DNA from: Rhodococcus sp. 4CII
GTDB taxonomy: Bacteria > Actinomycetota > Actinomycetes > Mycobacteriales > Mycobacteriaceae
Length of the DNA stretch: 64,000 nucleotides
Assembly (NCBI RefSeq): GCF_014256275.1
Contig: NZ_JACCFE010000002.1
Coordinates: 4,320,001-4,384,000, forward strand
Direction: 5' to 3'
Part shown: piece after piece, positions 26,064 through 35,019 of the stretch
How the letters are laid out: each line of letters opens with the position of its first letter
How positions within the stretch are numbered: the stretch's first letter is position 1
The notes under the pieces: generated by a model
What the model saw: the letters and a program-made list of their open reading frames with translations, nothing else
What the model was told of the DNA's origin: nothing
The model's database searches: none
Position numbers and translations under genes: made by a program

Positions 26064-26548
26064 GCACCTCACAGTCCTCCACCGCCGCGACCCTCTCGAC
26101 ACCGACGGACCGAGAGATCCACGTCGAACGCATTTTCAATGCCCCGCGCGACCGGGTGTGGGCGGCGTTCACGACACCGGACCTGCTGGCGCAGTGGTGG
26201 GGCCGCGGTAACCGCCTCGATGTCGAGCGCTGGGAGTTCGAGCGTGGCGGGCACTGGCGCGTCGTCGAACACGCCGACGACGACTCCCACGGATTCGAGG
26301 GCAGGTTCCGGGAGATCACCCCGCAAGAGCGCCTGGTGTACACGTTCGAGTGGGACGGCATGCCCGGCCACGTCATCATCGAGAACAACTCCTTCACCGA
26401 CCTCGGGGACGGACGCACGCGGCTGTCCGTCGTCAGTCAGTTCCACACCCCCGAGGAGCGCGACGGCATGCTGCAGTCCGGTATGGAAGGCGGCATGAAC
26501 GAAAGCTACGCGGCGCTCGATGCCGTTCTGGCGCAAACGAGCTGGTAG
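26060..26548 (+). CDS. SRPBCC/AHSA1-family (Aha1-like, START-fold) protein
   Basis: A 162-residue hydrophobic-ligand-binding-fold protein: IHVERIFNAPRDRVWAAFT, LLAQWWGRGNRLDVE and LVYTFEWDGMP are classic for the AHSA1 subfamily. Translationally coupled to the ArsR regulator (overlap 4 bp), a very common two-gene arrangement. The ligand and role are unknown. Confidence 0.9.
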   Translation: MSTSQSSTAATLSTPTDREIHVERIFNAPRDRVWAAFTTPDLLAQWWGRGNRLDVERWEFERGGHWRVVEHADDDSHGFEGRFREITPQERLVYTFEWDGMPGHVIIENNSFTDLGDGRTRLSVVSQFHTPEERDGMLQSGMEGGMNESYAALDAVLAQTSW

Positions 26549-26555
26549 CCGCCGA

Positions 26556-27725
26556 TCACTCGACGAGCACGCAGCGGGCGCCGCTGAAGATGGTGGGCAT
26601 GCACTTGTTGCAATGGATGCACAGTGACCGGGCGCGGGGCTCGGACCGGATGCGGTTCACCAGATCGGGTTCGCGCAGCAGTGCGCGGGCCATGGCGACG
26701 AATTCGAAGCCCTCGGCCATGGCGGTGTCCATGCCGGCCCGGTCGGTGACGCCGCCGAGCAGGACGAGCGGCAAGGTCACCGCCGCGCGGATCTGGCGTG
26801 CGTGCTCGAGCATGAACAGGTCGCGGTAGGGGTAGGCGTGGATCATCGACTTGCCCACCAGGTGCACGCCGAGTCGGACCGGTTGCGGCATGGCGGCGGC
26901 GAACTCGCGGACCGGTGCGTCGCCCTTGAACAGATACATGGGATTGAGAAGCGAACTGCCCATGGTGAGTTCGAGGGCGTCGACGCTGCCGTCGCGTTCC
27001 AGCAGTCGGGCCACCTGGATGGCCTCGTCGAGCCAGAATCCACCGGGCACGCCGTCGTCCATGTTGAGTTTGGCGAGGATCGCGACCCTGCCGCCGACGG
27101 TCTCGCGCACGGTCCGGGCGACGTTCCGCACCACCCGGGCCCGATTGCCGAGCGATCCGCCGTACGAATCCGTGCGCCGGTTCAGCTTCGGGCTGAGAAA
27201 GGAACTGGCGAAGTAGTTGTGGCCGAAGTGAATCTCGACGGCGTCGAACCCGGACTCGACCGCGAGCCGTGCCGCGGTGCCGTGCGCGGCGGTGATCCTG
27301 GCGATGTCGGCCGCGCTCGCGCTGCGGATCATGCGCATGCTGAGCGGGTTGAACGATCGCGACGGTGCGAGCGCGGGCAGTCCGGTGGACTTCTCGTTCG
27401 CGACGGGTCCGGCGTGACCGAGTTGGGCGGAGGCGGCCGCCCCCTCGGCGTGGATGGCGTCGGTGAGCTTGCGCAGGCCGGGCACCGCGTCGGGGCGCAT
27501 CCACAACTGCCCACGTTCGGTGCGACCCTCAGGTGCGACGGCGCAGTAGGCCACCGTCGACATTCCGACGCCACCAGCCGCGGGGCGGCGATGGAACTCG
27601 ATCAGGTCGTCGGTGACCAGTGCGTCGGGCGTGCGGCCCTCGAACGTCGCCGACTTGATGATCCGGTTGCGTAACGTGATGGGACCCAACGTGGCCGGAG
27701 CGAAAACGTCTGGTGGTGTCGTCAT
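26556..27725 (-). CDS. Old yellow enzyme-type NADH:flavin oxidoreductase
   Basis: A 389-residue FMN TIM-barrel reductase. It starts VFAPATLGPITLRNRIIKSA, has ASAQLGHAGP with the ligand-contacting His, FDAVEIHFGHNYFASSFLSP, NRRTDSYGGSLGNRAR and near the end ALLREPDLVNRIRS. A C-terminal CIHCNKCMP resembles the iron-sulphur entry of the 2,4-dienoyl-CoA reductase branch, but the protein ends there, so it lacks the second half of those enzymes. It lies tail-to-tail with the SRPBCC gene. It probably reduces an activated C=C bond. Confidence 0.88.
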   Translation of the reverse strand: MTTPPDVFAPATLGPITLRNRIIKSATFEGRTPDALVTDDLIEFHRRPAAGGVGMSTVAYCAVAPEGRTERGQLWMRPDAVPGLRKLTDAIHAEGAAASAQLGHAGPVANEKSTGLPALAPSRSFNPLSMRMIRSASAADIARITAAHGTAARLAVESGFDAVEIHFGHNYFASSFLSPKLNRRTDSYGGSLGNRARVVRNVARTVRETVGGRVAILAKLNMDDGVPGGFWLDEAIQVARLLERDGSVDALELTMGSSLLNPMYLFKGDAPVREFAAAMPQPVRLGVHLVGKSMIHAYPYRDLFMLEHARQIRAAVTLPLVLLGGVTDRAGMDTAMAEGFEFVAMARALLREPDLVNRIRSEPRARSLCIHCNKCMPTIFSGARCVLVE

Positions 27726-27860
27726 GTCCGGCCCTTCGTCGCGGACATCCGACGGTAGGTCACGACGCGGTGGGACGAGAAGGAAGTGTCCGCTCAGCGG
27801 GAGACGGTCGCTGTCCCACGGACGACCCCTCGACGTCCGTGAGACAGCGGCAGTGTCCGG

Positions 27861-29279
27861 TCAGCCGACGGTCTCGGGTGCCTTCTCCGGTGCGACGTCG
27901 GCCGCAGAGCGCTGCCGACGCCCGAGCGCCCAGCAGGCCAGGGTGATCGCGCACGTGAACGTGAGCGTCGCGAACAGTTGGTTGCGTGCCGCGTCGTCGA
28001 ACAACGCCAGCACCGCGACCGCGGCGAGCAGCGCGAGGGCGACGTACGACAGATACGGGAAGGCCCACATCTTCAGCGGCAGATCCGTCCGGCCCGACTT
28101 CTCGGCGCGCCGCCGCAACACGATCTGCGACACGGTGACGAACGTCCACAACACCAGGATCGTCGAGCCGACCGCATTGAGCAGGAGGGGGAGAACACGA
28201 TCCGGGGCCAGGTAGTTGAGGACCACGGTGACGAAACCGAACGCCACCGACGCCAGAACCGCCACCCGGGGAACGCCGTTGCCCGACACCCGGCCGAACA
28301 CCTTCGCCGCCGCACCGCGTTCGGACAGCGAGTAGATCATCCGGGAACCACTGAACAGCATGGCGTTCAGCGACGACAGCAGCGCGATGACCACGACGAC
28401 GGTCATCACGGCGCCGGCGCCGGGCACGTGCGCGGCGTTCAGGACGGCGACGAACGGACCCGTCGCGAGTTCGTCCGCGGTCCACGGCAGCACGGTCACC
28501 ATGATCAGCACGGAACCGACGTAGAACACCAGGATCCGCCACACGATGGACCGCACCGCCCGGCTCACGTTGCGCTTGGGCTCCGACGTCTCCGCGGCCG
28601 CGATGGCCATCACCTCGGTGCCGCCGAACGCGAACACGACGATCAGCAGGCCGGCCGCGATGCCGGTGACGCCGTTGGGGGCGAACCCGCCGTGGCCGGT
28701 GAGATTCGACAGCCCCGGCGCGTCGAAACTCGGAATCCAGCCGAGAATCATCGCGCAGCCGACCGCCAGGAACGCGACGATGGCGGCGATCTTCAGCGCG
28801 GCGAACCAGAATTCGAACTCACCGAAGCGGGAGACGCCCGCCAGGTTCACCGCGGTCAGCACGCTCATGTACGCCAGGGCCGCCACCCATTGCGGCACCG
28901 CGGGTATCGACGCGGCCGTGATCGCGGCCGCCGCGGTCGCTTCCGCGGCCACCACGATGACGACCTGCACCCAGTAGAGCCAGCCGATGGTCCGGCCGGC
29001 GATCGGGCCCATCGCGTTCTCGGCGTGGACGGAGAACGCACCGCTGTCGGGATCGGCGGCCACCATCTCGCCCATCATCCGCATCACGAGGACGACGAGG
29101 AATCCGGCGATGAGGAAGGAGACGAGCACGGCGGGCCCGGCGACGGCGATGCCCGCACCGGAGCCGACGAACAGTCCGGCGCCGATCGCGCCGCCCAGAC
29201 TCATCATCACCAGCTGACGCGGTTTCATCGCCTGCTGTAGGCGCGTGGTGGAGGCCGGTGGGTCGTGCACTGTGTTCAT
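27861..29279 (-). CDS. Amino acid permease (APC superfamily, AAT family)
   Basis: A 472-residue 12-helix transporter with the N-terminal consensus LVMMSLGGAIGAGLFVGSG, followed by GEMVAADPDSGAFSVHAENA, typical of AroP/GabP/ProY-like permeases. The ATG at 29279 has GGGAGAACCC upstream. It lies 16 bp downstream of the glutamate/leucine-type dehydrogenase, so the two are very likely one transcript for uptake and deamination of an amino acid. Substrate not determined; aromatic or branched-chain is likely from context. The 135 bp between it and the reductase holds nothing recognisable. Confidence 0.9.
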   Translation of the reverse strand: MNTVHDPPASTTRLQQAMKPRQLVMMSLGGAIGAGLFVGSGAGIAVAGPAVLVSFLIAGFLVVLVMRMMGEMVAADPDSGAFSVHAENAMGPIAGRTIGWLYWVQVVIVVAAEATAAAAITAASIPAVPQWVAALAYMSVLTAVNLAGVSRFGEFEFWFAALKIAAIVAFLAVGCAMILGWIPSFDAPGLSNLTGHGGFAPNGVTGIAAGLLIVVFAFGGTEVMAIAAAETSEPKRNVSRAVRSIVWRILVFYVGSVLIMVTVLPWTADELATGPFVAVLNAAHVPGAGAVMTVVVVIALLSSLNAMLFSGSRMIYSLSERGAAAKVFGRVSGNGVPRVAVLASVAFGFVTVVLNYLAPDRVLPLLLNAVGSTILVLWTFVTVSQIVLRRRAEKSGRTDLPLKMWAFPYLSYVALALLAAVAVLALFDDAARNQLFATLTFTCAITLACWALGRRQRSAADVAPEKAPETVG

Positions 29280-29295
29280 GGGTTCTCCCGGTCCG

Positions 29296-30522
29296 TCAGA
29301 CGAGCTGATCGAGTGCGATCTCGAACGCGGTACCGGCGATCCCGGTCGGCTGCGCATTCCGTGCGAAGCAGCGCTCGAGTGCCGTCGCGATCGTGGCGGA
29401 GACGTCACCGAAGATCGCCTCGTCCGACACCTCGACGTCACCCTCCATCAGCAACGCGAACGCTCGGGCCATACCGCAGTTGGCGATGAAGTCGGGAACC
29501 ACCGCGACGCTCTTGTCCGCGTATTCGTAGGTGGGTCCGTAGAAGATCTCATCGTCCGCGAACGGTACGTTGGCGCCGCTCGCCACCACCTCGAGGCCGC
29601 CCGCGATCAACCGGTCCACCTGTTCGCGGGTCACCAGACGCGATGCGGCGCAGGGCAGGAACACCTCGGCGCCGGAACTCCAGATCGTCTCGTCGATCTC
29701 CTCGAACGGCAACGTGCCCGCGGCGCGCAGTTCGTTGCCTTCCTTCGCGAGAAACAGGGCGCGAATCTGCTCGAAGTCGTAGCCGTCGGTATTAGACAGT
29801 CCACCGTTGCGGTCGAGGATGCCGACGATCCGGGCACCCGACTGCGCCAGGTAATACGCGGCGGCGGCACCGACGTTGCCCCAGCCCTGCATGATGACCC
29901 GCTTGCCGGCAAGTTCGCCGCCGTAGACCCGGTAATAGTGCCGCACCGATTCGGCGACACCCCATCCGGTGATCAGATCGGACACCGTGTACTTCGCCTG
30001 CGGATCGGGAGTGAACCGCGCATCCTCGACGACCTTCGCGACGCCCAGCCGCAACTGGCCGACCCGCTGCACCCGCTCACGGTCGCTGGCCGCGAAGTGT
30101 CCGTTGACGACGCCTTCCTGCGGATGCCACAGCCCGTAGCTCTCGGTGATCGGCACGACCTCGGCCATCTCGTCGACGTTGAGGTCGCCGCCGGTGCCGT
30201 AGTACGACTTGAGCAGCGGGGTGACCGCTTTGAACCAGCGTCGCAGCACCTCGTCCTTGCGCGGGTCGGTGGGGTCGAAGTCGATGCCCGACTTCGCGCC
30301 GCCGATCGCCGGTCCCGAGACGGTGAACTTCACTTCCATCGTCTTCGCGAGCGACTCCACCTCGCGGCGATCGAGACCGCGGCGCATCCGGGTTCCGCCG
30401 CCGGCGGCGCCGCCCCGCAGCGAATTGATCACCGTCCATCCGCGTGCGGAGGTCTCCGTGTCGTGCCACTCGAAGACGATCTCGGGGGCCTTCTCTTCGA
30501 ATCGGGTGAGCAGATTCTTCAT
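29296..30522 (-). CDS. Glu/Leu/Phe/Val dehydrogenase family protein
   Basis: A 408-residue NAD(P)-dependent oxidative deaminase. LRGGAAGGGTRMRRGLDRREV and KFTVSGPAIGGAKSGIDFDP hold the substrate lysines, and QGWGNVGAAAAYYL is the dinucleotide fold. It starts at the ATG 30522 with GAGAGAAGC upstream. The next gene upstream on the same strand is an Lrp regulator; downstream is a permease. It forms a 2-oxo acid from an amino acid; with HPPD nearby, a role in aromatic amino acid breakdown is reasonable, but true glutamate dehydrogenase activity cannot be excluded. Confidence 0.92.
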   Translation of the reverse strand: MKNLLTRFEEKAPEIVFEWHDTETSARGWTVINSLRGGAAGGGTRMRRGLDRREVESLAKTMEVKFTVSGPAIGGAKSGIDFDPTDPRKDEVLRRWFKAVTPLLKSYYGTGGDLNVDEMAEVVPITESYGLWHPQEGVVNGHFAASDRERVQRVGQLRLGVAKVVEDARFTPDPQAKYTVSDLITGWGVAESVRHYYRVYGGELAGKRVIMQGWGNVGAAAAYYLAQSGARIVGILDRNGGLSNTDGYDFEQIRALFLAKEGNELRAAGTLPFEEIDETIWSSGAEVFLPCAASRLVTREQVDRLIAGGLEVVASGANVPFADDEIFYGPTYEYADKSVAVVPDFIANCGMARAFALLMEGDVEVSDEAIFGDVSATIATALERCFARNAQPTGIAGTAFEIALDQLV

Positions 30523-30728
30523 CGCTTCTCTCGGTTTCTCGACTGCCGGGATGGGGCGTCGCGGTCGGTGTGTCCGACCGGTGCCCGCGCTGTTACGGCG
30601 ATCACTGTGGTGGGCGCCACTCGTGCGCCGCAACCGGGTGCGCAGCAGGTAGCCGCGATGAACATCACCGAGAAAGAAGTTCGACGTTTTCCTATTCAGT
30701 TTGTGCAGCAGAACCGGTGATTACGTGG

Positions 30729-31256
30729 TTAATCCGGATCCGTGACGGCGGTGCGGTAGGCCGGAGCCTTCGCCGAGCGCGGTCGGTCGAGGGTTCGGAG
30801 TAGGGGCATCGAGCGATAGGGGACGATCACCGACAGCACCATCACGCTGGTGGATCGGGCGACGACGCTCGACTTGTTCAGATCGATCAGGGTCTGCTGC
30901 AGCCCGAGGTGCGAGCCGGCGGCGATGCGGCACAGGATGTCGCCGGAACCGGTGGTCGCGAACGCCTCGAGCACACCGGGAATCGACTCCAGTTCGTTGG
31001 TCACCGAGTCGAGTGCGCCCTGCGCCGTCTCCAGCGTGACGAACGCCTGCACGTCGAACCCGGCGGCGGCGAGGTCGAGGCGTGGCTCGTATCCGGCGAT
31101 CACGCCCGACTCCTCGAGTTTGCGCACCCGCGCCTGGACGGTGGCCCGCGCGACCTTGAGCCGCCGGGACAGTTCGAGTACGCCCGCCTTCGGGTCGTCG
31201 TGCATGGCGTCGAGCAGGGCGAAGTCGAGTTCGTCCAACTGAACAGCGTCCTTCAT
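30729..31256 (-). CDS. Lrp/AsnC-family transcriptional regulator
   Basis: A 175-residue feast/famine regulator: LDELDFALLDAMHDDPKAGV leads into the HTH (ELSRRLKVARATVQARVRKL), followed by the RAM effector domain (GFDVQAFVTLETA and then ATTGSGDILCRIAAG). GGAGAGG precedes the ATG. It is divergent from hppD and upstream of the dehydrogenase/permease pair, so it probably controls both in response to an amino acid (inference). The 206 bp between its end and the dehydrogenase start contains no gene. Confidence 0.93.
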   Translation of the reverse strand: MKDAVQLDELDFALLDAMHDDPKAGVLELSRRLKVARATVQARVRKLEESGVIAGYEPRLDLAAAGFDVQAFVTLETAQGALDSVTNELESIPGVLEAFATTGSGDILCRIAAGSHLGLQQTLIDLNKSSVVARSTSVMVLSVIVPYRSMPLLRTLDRPRSAKAPAYRTAVTDPD

Positions 31257-31292
31257 GGTCGGGCCTCTCCGAAGTGATCCAACTAGTCCGAC

Positions 31293-31323
31293 TGTATAAG
31301 AAAAGTGGTCCAGGGGCCGTCAA
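31293..31323 (-). promoter_or_regulatory. Promoter of the Lrp-type gene
   Basis: On the minus strand TTGACG (31318-31323) and TATACA (31293-31298), spacer 19. The AT-rich stretch between is a likely Lrp contact zone in the shared region with hppD. Confidence 0.4.
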
Positions 31324-31437
31324 AGGTGGCACTACGGCTAGCTACTGCTGGCTCGGTTGCCTACGTGAGCGGCGTGAGTTTTCGTAGTGATCCAGGCAAC
31401 AGGCCACGCCCCCGTCCCTCGAACCAGGAAGACAGCG

Positions 31438-32643
31438 ATGACGATCGAGCAGACTCTCACCGACAAGGAACGCCTGGCAGGTCTCGACCTCAGCCAGCTC
31501 GAGCAACTGGTCGGGCTGGTGGAATACGACGGCACCCGCGACCCGTTCCCGGTCAGCGGCTGGGACGCCGTCGTCTGGGTGGTCGGCAACGCCACCCAGA
31601 CCGCCCACTACTTCCAATCCGCCTTCGGGATGACCCTCGTCGCCTACTCCGGGCCCACCACCGGCAACCGCGACCACCACGCCTTCGTCCTCGAATCCGG
31701 GGCCGTCCGCTTCGTGATCAAGGGCGCCGTCGACCCGGACAGCCCGCTGATCGAGCACCACCGCACCCACGGCGACGGCGTCGTCGACATCGCCCTCGCC
31801 GTCCCCGACGTCGACAAGTGCATCGCCCACGCCCGCGCCCAGGGCGCCGTCGTCCTGGACGAGCCGCACGACGTGACCGACGAGCACGGCACCGTCCGGC
31901 TCGCCGCGATCGCCACCTACGGCGACACCCGGCACACCCTCGTCGACCGCACCCGGTACACCGGCCCGTACCTGCCCGGCTACGTCGAGCGGACGTCGTC
32001 GCACACCAAACGCGTCGGCGCCCCCAAGCGCCTGTTCCAGGCCCTCGACCACGTCGTCGGCAACGTCGAACTCGGCAAGATGGACCACTGGGTCGACTTC
32101 TACAACCGGGTCATGGGCTTCACCAACATGGCCGAGTTCGTCGGCGAGGACATCGCCACCGACTACTCCGCGCTGATGAGCAAGGTCGTCTCCAACGGCA
32201 ACCACCGGGTCAAGTTCCCGCTCAACGAACCCGCGATCGCCAAGAAGCGTTCGCAGATCGACGAATACCTCGACTTCTACCGCGGTCCCGGCGCGCAGCA
32301 CCTGGCGTTGGCGACGAACGACATCCTCACCGCCGTAGACCAGCTCACCGCCGAGGGCGTCGAATTCCTGGCCACCCCCGACTCCTACTACGAGGACCCG
32401 GAACTGCGCGCCCGGATCGGCAACGTCCGCGCCCCGATCGAGGAATTGCAGAAACGCGGCATCCTCGTCGACCGCGACGAGGACGGCTACCTGCTGCAGA
32501 TCTTCACCAAACCCCTCGTCGATCGCCCCACCGTGTTCTTCGAACTCATCGAACGCCACGGCTCCCTCGGCTTCGGCATCGGCAACTTCAAAGCCCTCTT
32601 CGAAGCCATCGAACGCGAACAGGCCGCCCGCGGAAACTTCTGA
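31438..32643 (+). CDS. hppD: 4-hydroxyphenylpyruvate dioxygenase
   Basis: A 401-residue non-haem iron dioxygenase that turns 4-hydroxyphenylpyruvate into homogentisate in tyrosine catabolism. Two VOC modules are seen. Likely iron ligands are the His of FQALDHVVGNVEL, the His of GAQHLALATNDI and the Glu of FFELIERHGSLGFG. The C-terminal gate helix GIGNFKALFEAIEREQAARG is intact. ATG at 31438, preceded by AGGAAG. Divergent from the Lrp regulator, which probably controls it. Confidence 0.97.
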   Translation: MTIEQTLTDKERLAGLDLSQLEQLVGLVEYDGTRDPFPVSGWDAVVWVVGNATQTAHYFQSAFGMTLVAYSGPTTGNRDHHAFVLESGAVRFVIKGAVDPDSPLIEHHRTHGDGVVDIALAVPDVDKCIAHARAQGAVVLDEPHDVTDEHGTVRLAAIATYGDTRHTLVDRTRYTGPYLPGYVERTSSHTKRVGAPKRLFQALDHVVGNVELGKMDHWVDFYNRVMGFTNMAEFVGEDIATDYSALMSKVVSNGNHRVKFPLNEPAIAKKRSQIDEYLDFYRGPGAQHLALATNDILTAVDQLTAEGVEFLATPDSYYEDPELRARIGNVRAPIEELQKRGILVDRDEDGYLLQIFTKPLVDRPTVFFELIERHGSLGFGIGNFKALFEAIEREQAARGNF

Positions 32644-32652
32644 GCGAGAGAC

Positions 32653-33351
32653 TCACTCCACGGTCGGGGGGCCGCCGATCGCCGTCAGCAGAAACGCCTC
32701 GGCGGCGGCGGCGTCCACACCGAGCGCGGTGAGTGGGCCGGGAGCGTCGGACTCGCCGGCGAGCAGTGCGAGCAGCATGTGTTCGGTGCCGACGTAGTTG
32801 TGGCCGAGGCGCACCGCCTCACGAACGGTGAGTTCGATGACCTTCTTCGCCGCCGCCGAGTACGGAATCAGGGCAGGCAACTCGGCGTCGGACACGGCCT
32901 CGGGCACCGTGGCCTCGGCGGTCTCGCGGATCGCGATCGGGGTGATGTCCTGGTCTGCCAGCGCGCGCATCGCGAGACTGTCCGGGGCGCAGAGCAGGCC
33001 GAGGAGCAGGTGCTCCGATCGGATCTCGGGCTGGTGGGCGGCCCGGGCCTCTTCCTGGGACTGGACCACCGCTTGCCGGGCCTTCTCGGTGAAGCGCGCA
33101 AACATGTTCGCGCTCTCCTTGGGGGTGAAACGTTGTTGCGCAGCTTGTTTGGTGACTCCGATGCAGCCGCCGATCTCCGTCCACGAAGCGCCGCTGCGCC
33201 GCGCCTGGTCCACGAAGTGCCCGATCAGGTGGTCGGCGATCTCGTTGACGTGGTCGGCGGTGAGTACGGCCGCCGTGAGTTGTTCGAGCGGTTGGTCGGG
33301 GTAGCCGGCGCGGATCCCGTCGATCAGGTCGTCGAGCCGAATTTTCGTCAT
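32653..33351 (-). CDS. Clp N-terminal-domain protein with N-terminal HTH
   Basis: A 232-residue protein with no ATPase domain. Residues about 1-75 contain a helix-turn-helix-like element (GASWTEIGGCIGVTKQAAQQ). Residues about 85-230 form the double Clp-N repeat: MFARFTEKARQAVVQSQEEA, IRSEHLLLGLL and later YVGTEHMLLALLAGES. In ClpA/ClpC the Clp-N domain binds adaptors and substrates; free-standing copies may sense or hold damaged protein. DNA binding plus Clp-N suggests an autoregulated stress sensor (inference). The ATG at 33351 is six bases from a TAGCGT -10, so it is probably leaderless. Confidence 0.87.
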   Translation of the reverse strand: MTKIRLDDLIDGIRAGYPDQPLEQLTAAVLTADHVNEIADHLIGHFVDQARRSGASWTEIGGCIGVTKQAAQQRFTPKESANMFARFTEKARQAVVQSQEEARAAHQPEIRSEHLLLGLLCAPDSLAMRALADQDITPIAIRETAEATVPEAVSDAELPALIPYSAAAKKVIELTVREAVRLGHNYVGTEHMLLALLAGESDAPGPLTALGVDAAAAEAFLLTAIGGPPTVE

Positions 33352-33357
33352 GCGTCA

Positions 33358-33402
33358 ACGCTAGATTGACGATGGCGCATCGTCAAGGCTTTCTTGACGA
33401 TC
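33358..33402 (-). promoter_or_regulatory. Promoter and palindromic operator of the Clp-N/HTH gene
   Basis: The -35 TTGACG (33381-33386) and -10 TAGCGT (33358-33363) on the minus strand are 17 bases apart. A perfect palindrome, TTGACGATG-gcg-CATCGTCAA (33366-33386), covers the -35 and spacer. A further TTGACGATC lies at 33394-33402 and CGTCAA at 33353-33358. Such an array is expected for an autorepressor. Confidence 0.65.
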
Positions 33403-33454
33403 TTGTGCGGCGGCTTTGCCTCCGGATCGGTGCCCTCGCGAATACGATGACGCC

Positions 33455-35005
33455 ATGAGCCCTACCGAGGCAGTGGTGGCCGGGGCCGGGCCGACCGGTC
33501 TCACGCTCGCATTGGAACTGGCGCGCCGCGGTGTCGAGGTGCGGATCCTCGACAAGTCGCCCCAGCCGTTCGCCGGCTCGCGGGGCAAGGGATTGACCGC
33601 GCGCAGCCAGGAGATATTCGACGACCTCGGCATCGTCGACGAGGTCGTCGACGCGGGGTTCCGGCACCTTCCCAACCGGATCGCGGTCCGCGGTCAGGTG
33701 GTCAGCGACAGCGACCCGCACGCGGACCTGAGCCCCAGCCCCGACCGTCCCTACGACAGCGGGCTCATGATTCCGCAGTGGCGGACCGAGCAGATCCTGC
33801 GAGATCGGCTCTCGGAGTTCGGAATCGACGTGGAGCGCGGCGTCGAGGTGGTCGGTTTCGACCAGAACACCGACAAGGTGACCGTCCGGCTCGCCGGGGG
33901 CGGGACCGTCATGGCGCGCTACCTCGTCGGCTGCGACGGCGGCCGCAGCGCGGTGCGCAAGGCGCTCGGGGTGTCGTTCGAGGGGGCCGGCGGAATCGAG
34001 GGCATGCTCCTCGGGGACGTCGCCGTCGACGGTCTGACCCCCGACCGCTGGTACCAGTGGACGCACCCGGAGAAGGGGTTCGTCGCGTTGTGCCCGTTCC
34101 GGGGAGTGAATTCCTGGCAGTTCCAGGGTGTGCCGTTCGCCGATTTCGACGAGGACGGCAACCTGCCGGAACCGTCGCTCGACTACTTCCAGCGGGTGCT
34201 CGACGATGTCGCCTGCGATCCGGGCGTCCGACTGTCCGAACCGACCTGGTTGTCGACGTGGCGGGTCAACGTGCGCATGGTGGACCGCTTCCGCGACGGT
34301 CGCGTGTTCCTGGCCGGGGACGCGGCCCACATACACCCGCCGGCCGGTGGGCTCGGGATGAACACCGGCATTCAGGACGCCTACAACCTGGGGTGGAAGC
34401 TCGCCCTGGTGCTGGCCGGCTCCGCGGACCCGTCGCTCCTCGACACGTATCAGGAGGAGCGCATGCCGCTCGCGCGCTGGACGCTCGGGGTGAGCAGCGA
34501 GGGGTTGCAGAAGGTCGCGGCGAGCCTCGGCAGCGAGGATTCCACGGGCCTCGCGGGCGCCGTCACCGAGGACGGTCAGCAACTCGGTTTCGGCTACCCA
34601 TGGAGTTCGCTGTCGCAGGACGGGGACGTGACGACGGGTGTGCGCGCGGGCGACCGCGCACCCGACGCGCCGTGCCTGAGCCCGGATGGCACCCCGCTAC
34701 GACTGTTCGACGTCTTCCGCGGCACGCATTTCACCATCCTCGGGTTCGGCGGCGGGTCCCGGCACCTGCTGCAGACTCTCGCCGAGGAGGCGCCCGACGA
34801 CGTGAAATACGTGGTGGTGGGCGATTCCCGCGGTCCCGGTATCGACGTCGTCGACGACCGCGGTTTAGCGCGCAGCGCGTACGGGGCACACGGTGGCACG
34901 CTGGTGGTGGTGCGCCCCGACGGCTACGTGGCGCTCACCGCCGCGGCCACCGCCGCCGATGACGTCCTCGACTATCTCGGCCGCCTCGTGGGGAGGTCGT
35001 CCTGA
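33455..35005 (+). CDS. FAD-dependent aromatic monooxygenase (PheA/TfdB-like)
   Basis: A 516-residue class A flavin monooxygenase: the GAGPTGLTLALELARRG dinucleotide fold at the start, the GCDGGRSAVRKALG motif in the middle and FLAGDAAHIHPPAGGLGMN, which binds FAD ribitol phosphate. The last 130 or so residues form the thioredoxin-like domain of phenol hydroxylases. These enzymes ring-hydroxylate phenols or hydroxylate polyketides with NAD(P)H and O2. A TACGAT box six bases before the ATG suggests a leaderless mRNA. Substrate unknown. Confidence 0.9.
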   Translation: MSPTEAVVAGAGPTGLTLALELARRGVEVRILDKSPQPFAGSRGKGLTARSQEIFDDLGIVDEVVDAGFRHLPNRIAVRGQVVSDSDPHADLSPSPDRPYDSGLMIPQWRTEQILRDRLSEFGIDVERGVEVVGFDQNTDKVTVRLAGGGTVMARYLVGCDGGRSAVRKALGVSFEGAGGIEGMLLGDVAVDGLTPDRWYQWTHPEKGFVALCPFRGVNSWQFQGVPFADFDEDGNLPEPSLDYFQRVLDDVACDPGVRLSEPTWLSTWRVNVRMVDRFRDGRVFLAGDAAHIHPPAGGLGMNTGIQDAYNLGWKLALVLAGSADPSLLDTYQEERMPLARWTLGVSSEGLQKVAASLGSEDSTGLAGAVTEDGQQLGFGYPWSSLSQDGDVTTGVRAGDRAPDAPCLSPDGTPLRLFDVFRGTHFTILGFGGGSRHLLQTLAEEAPDDVKYVVVGDSRGPGIDVVDDRGLARSAYGAHGGTLVVVRPDGYVALTAAATAADDVLDYLGRLVGRSS

Positions 35006-35019
35006 CGAAAGGCTGCACG

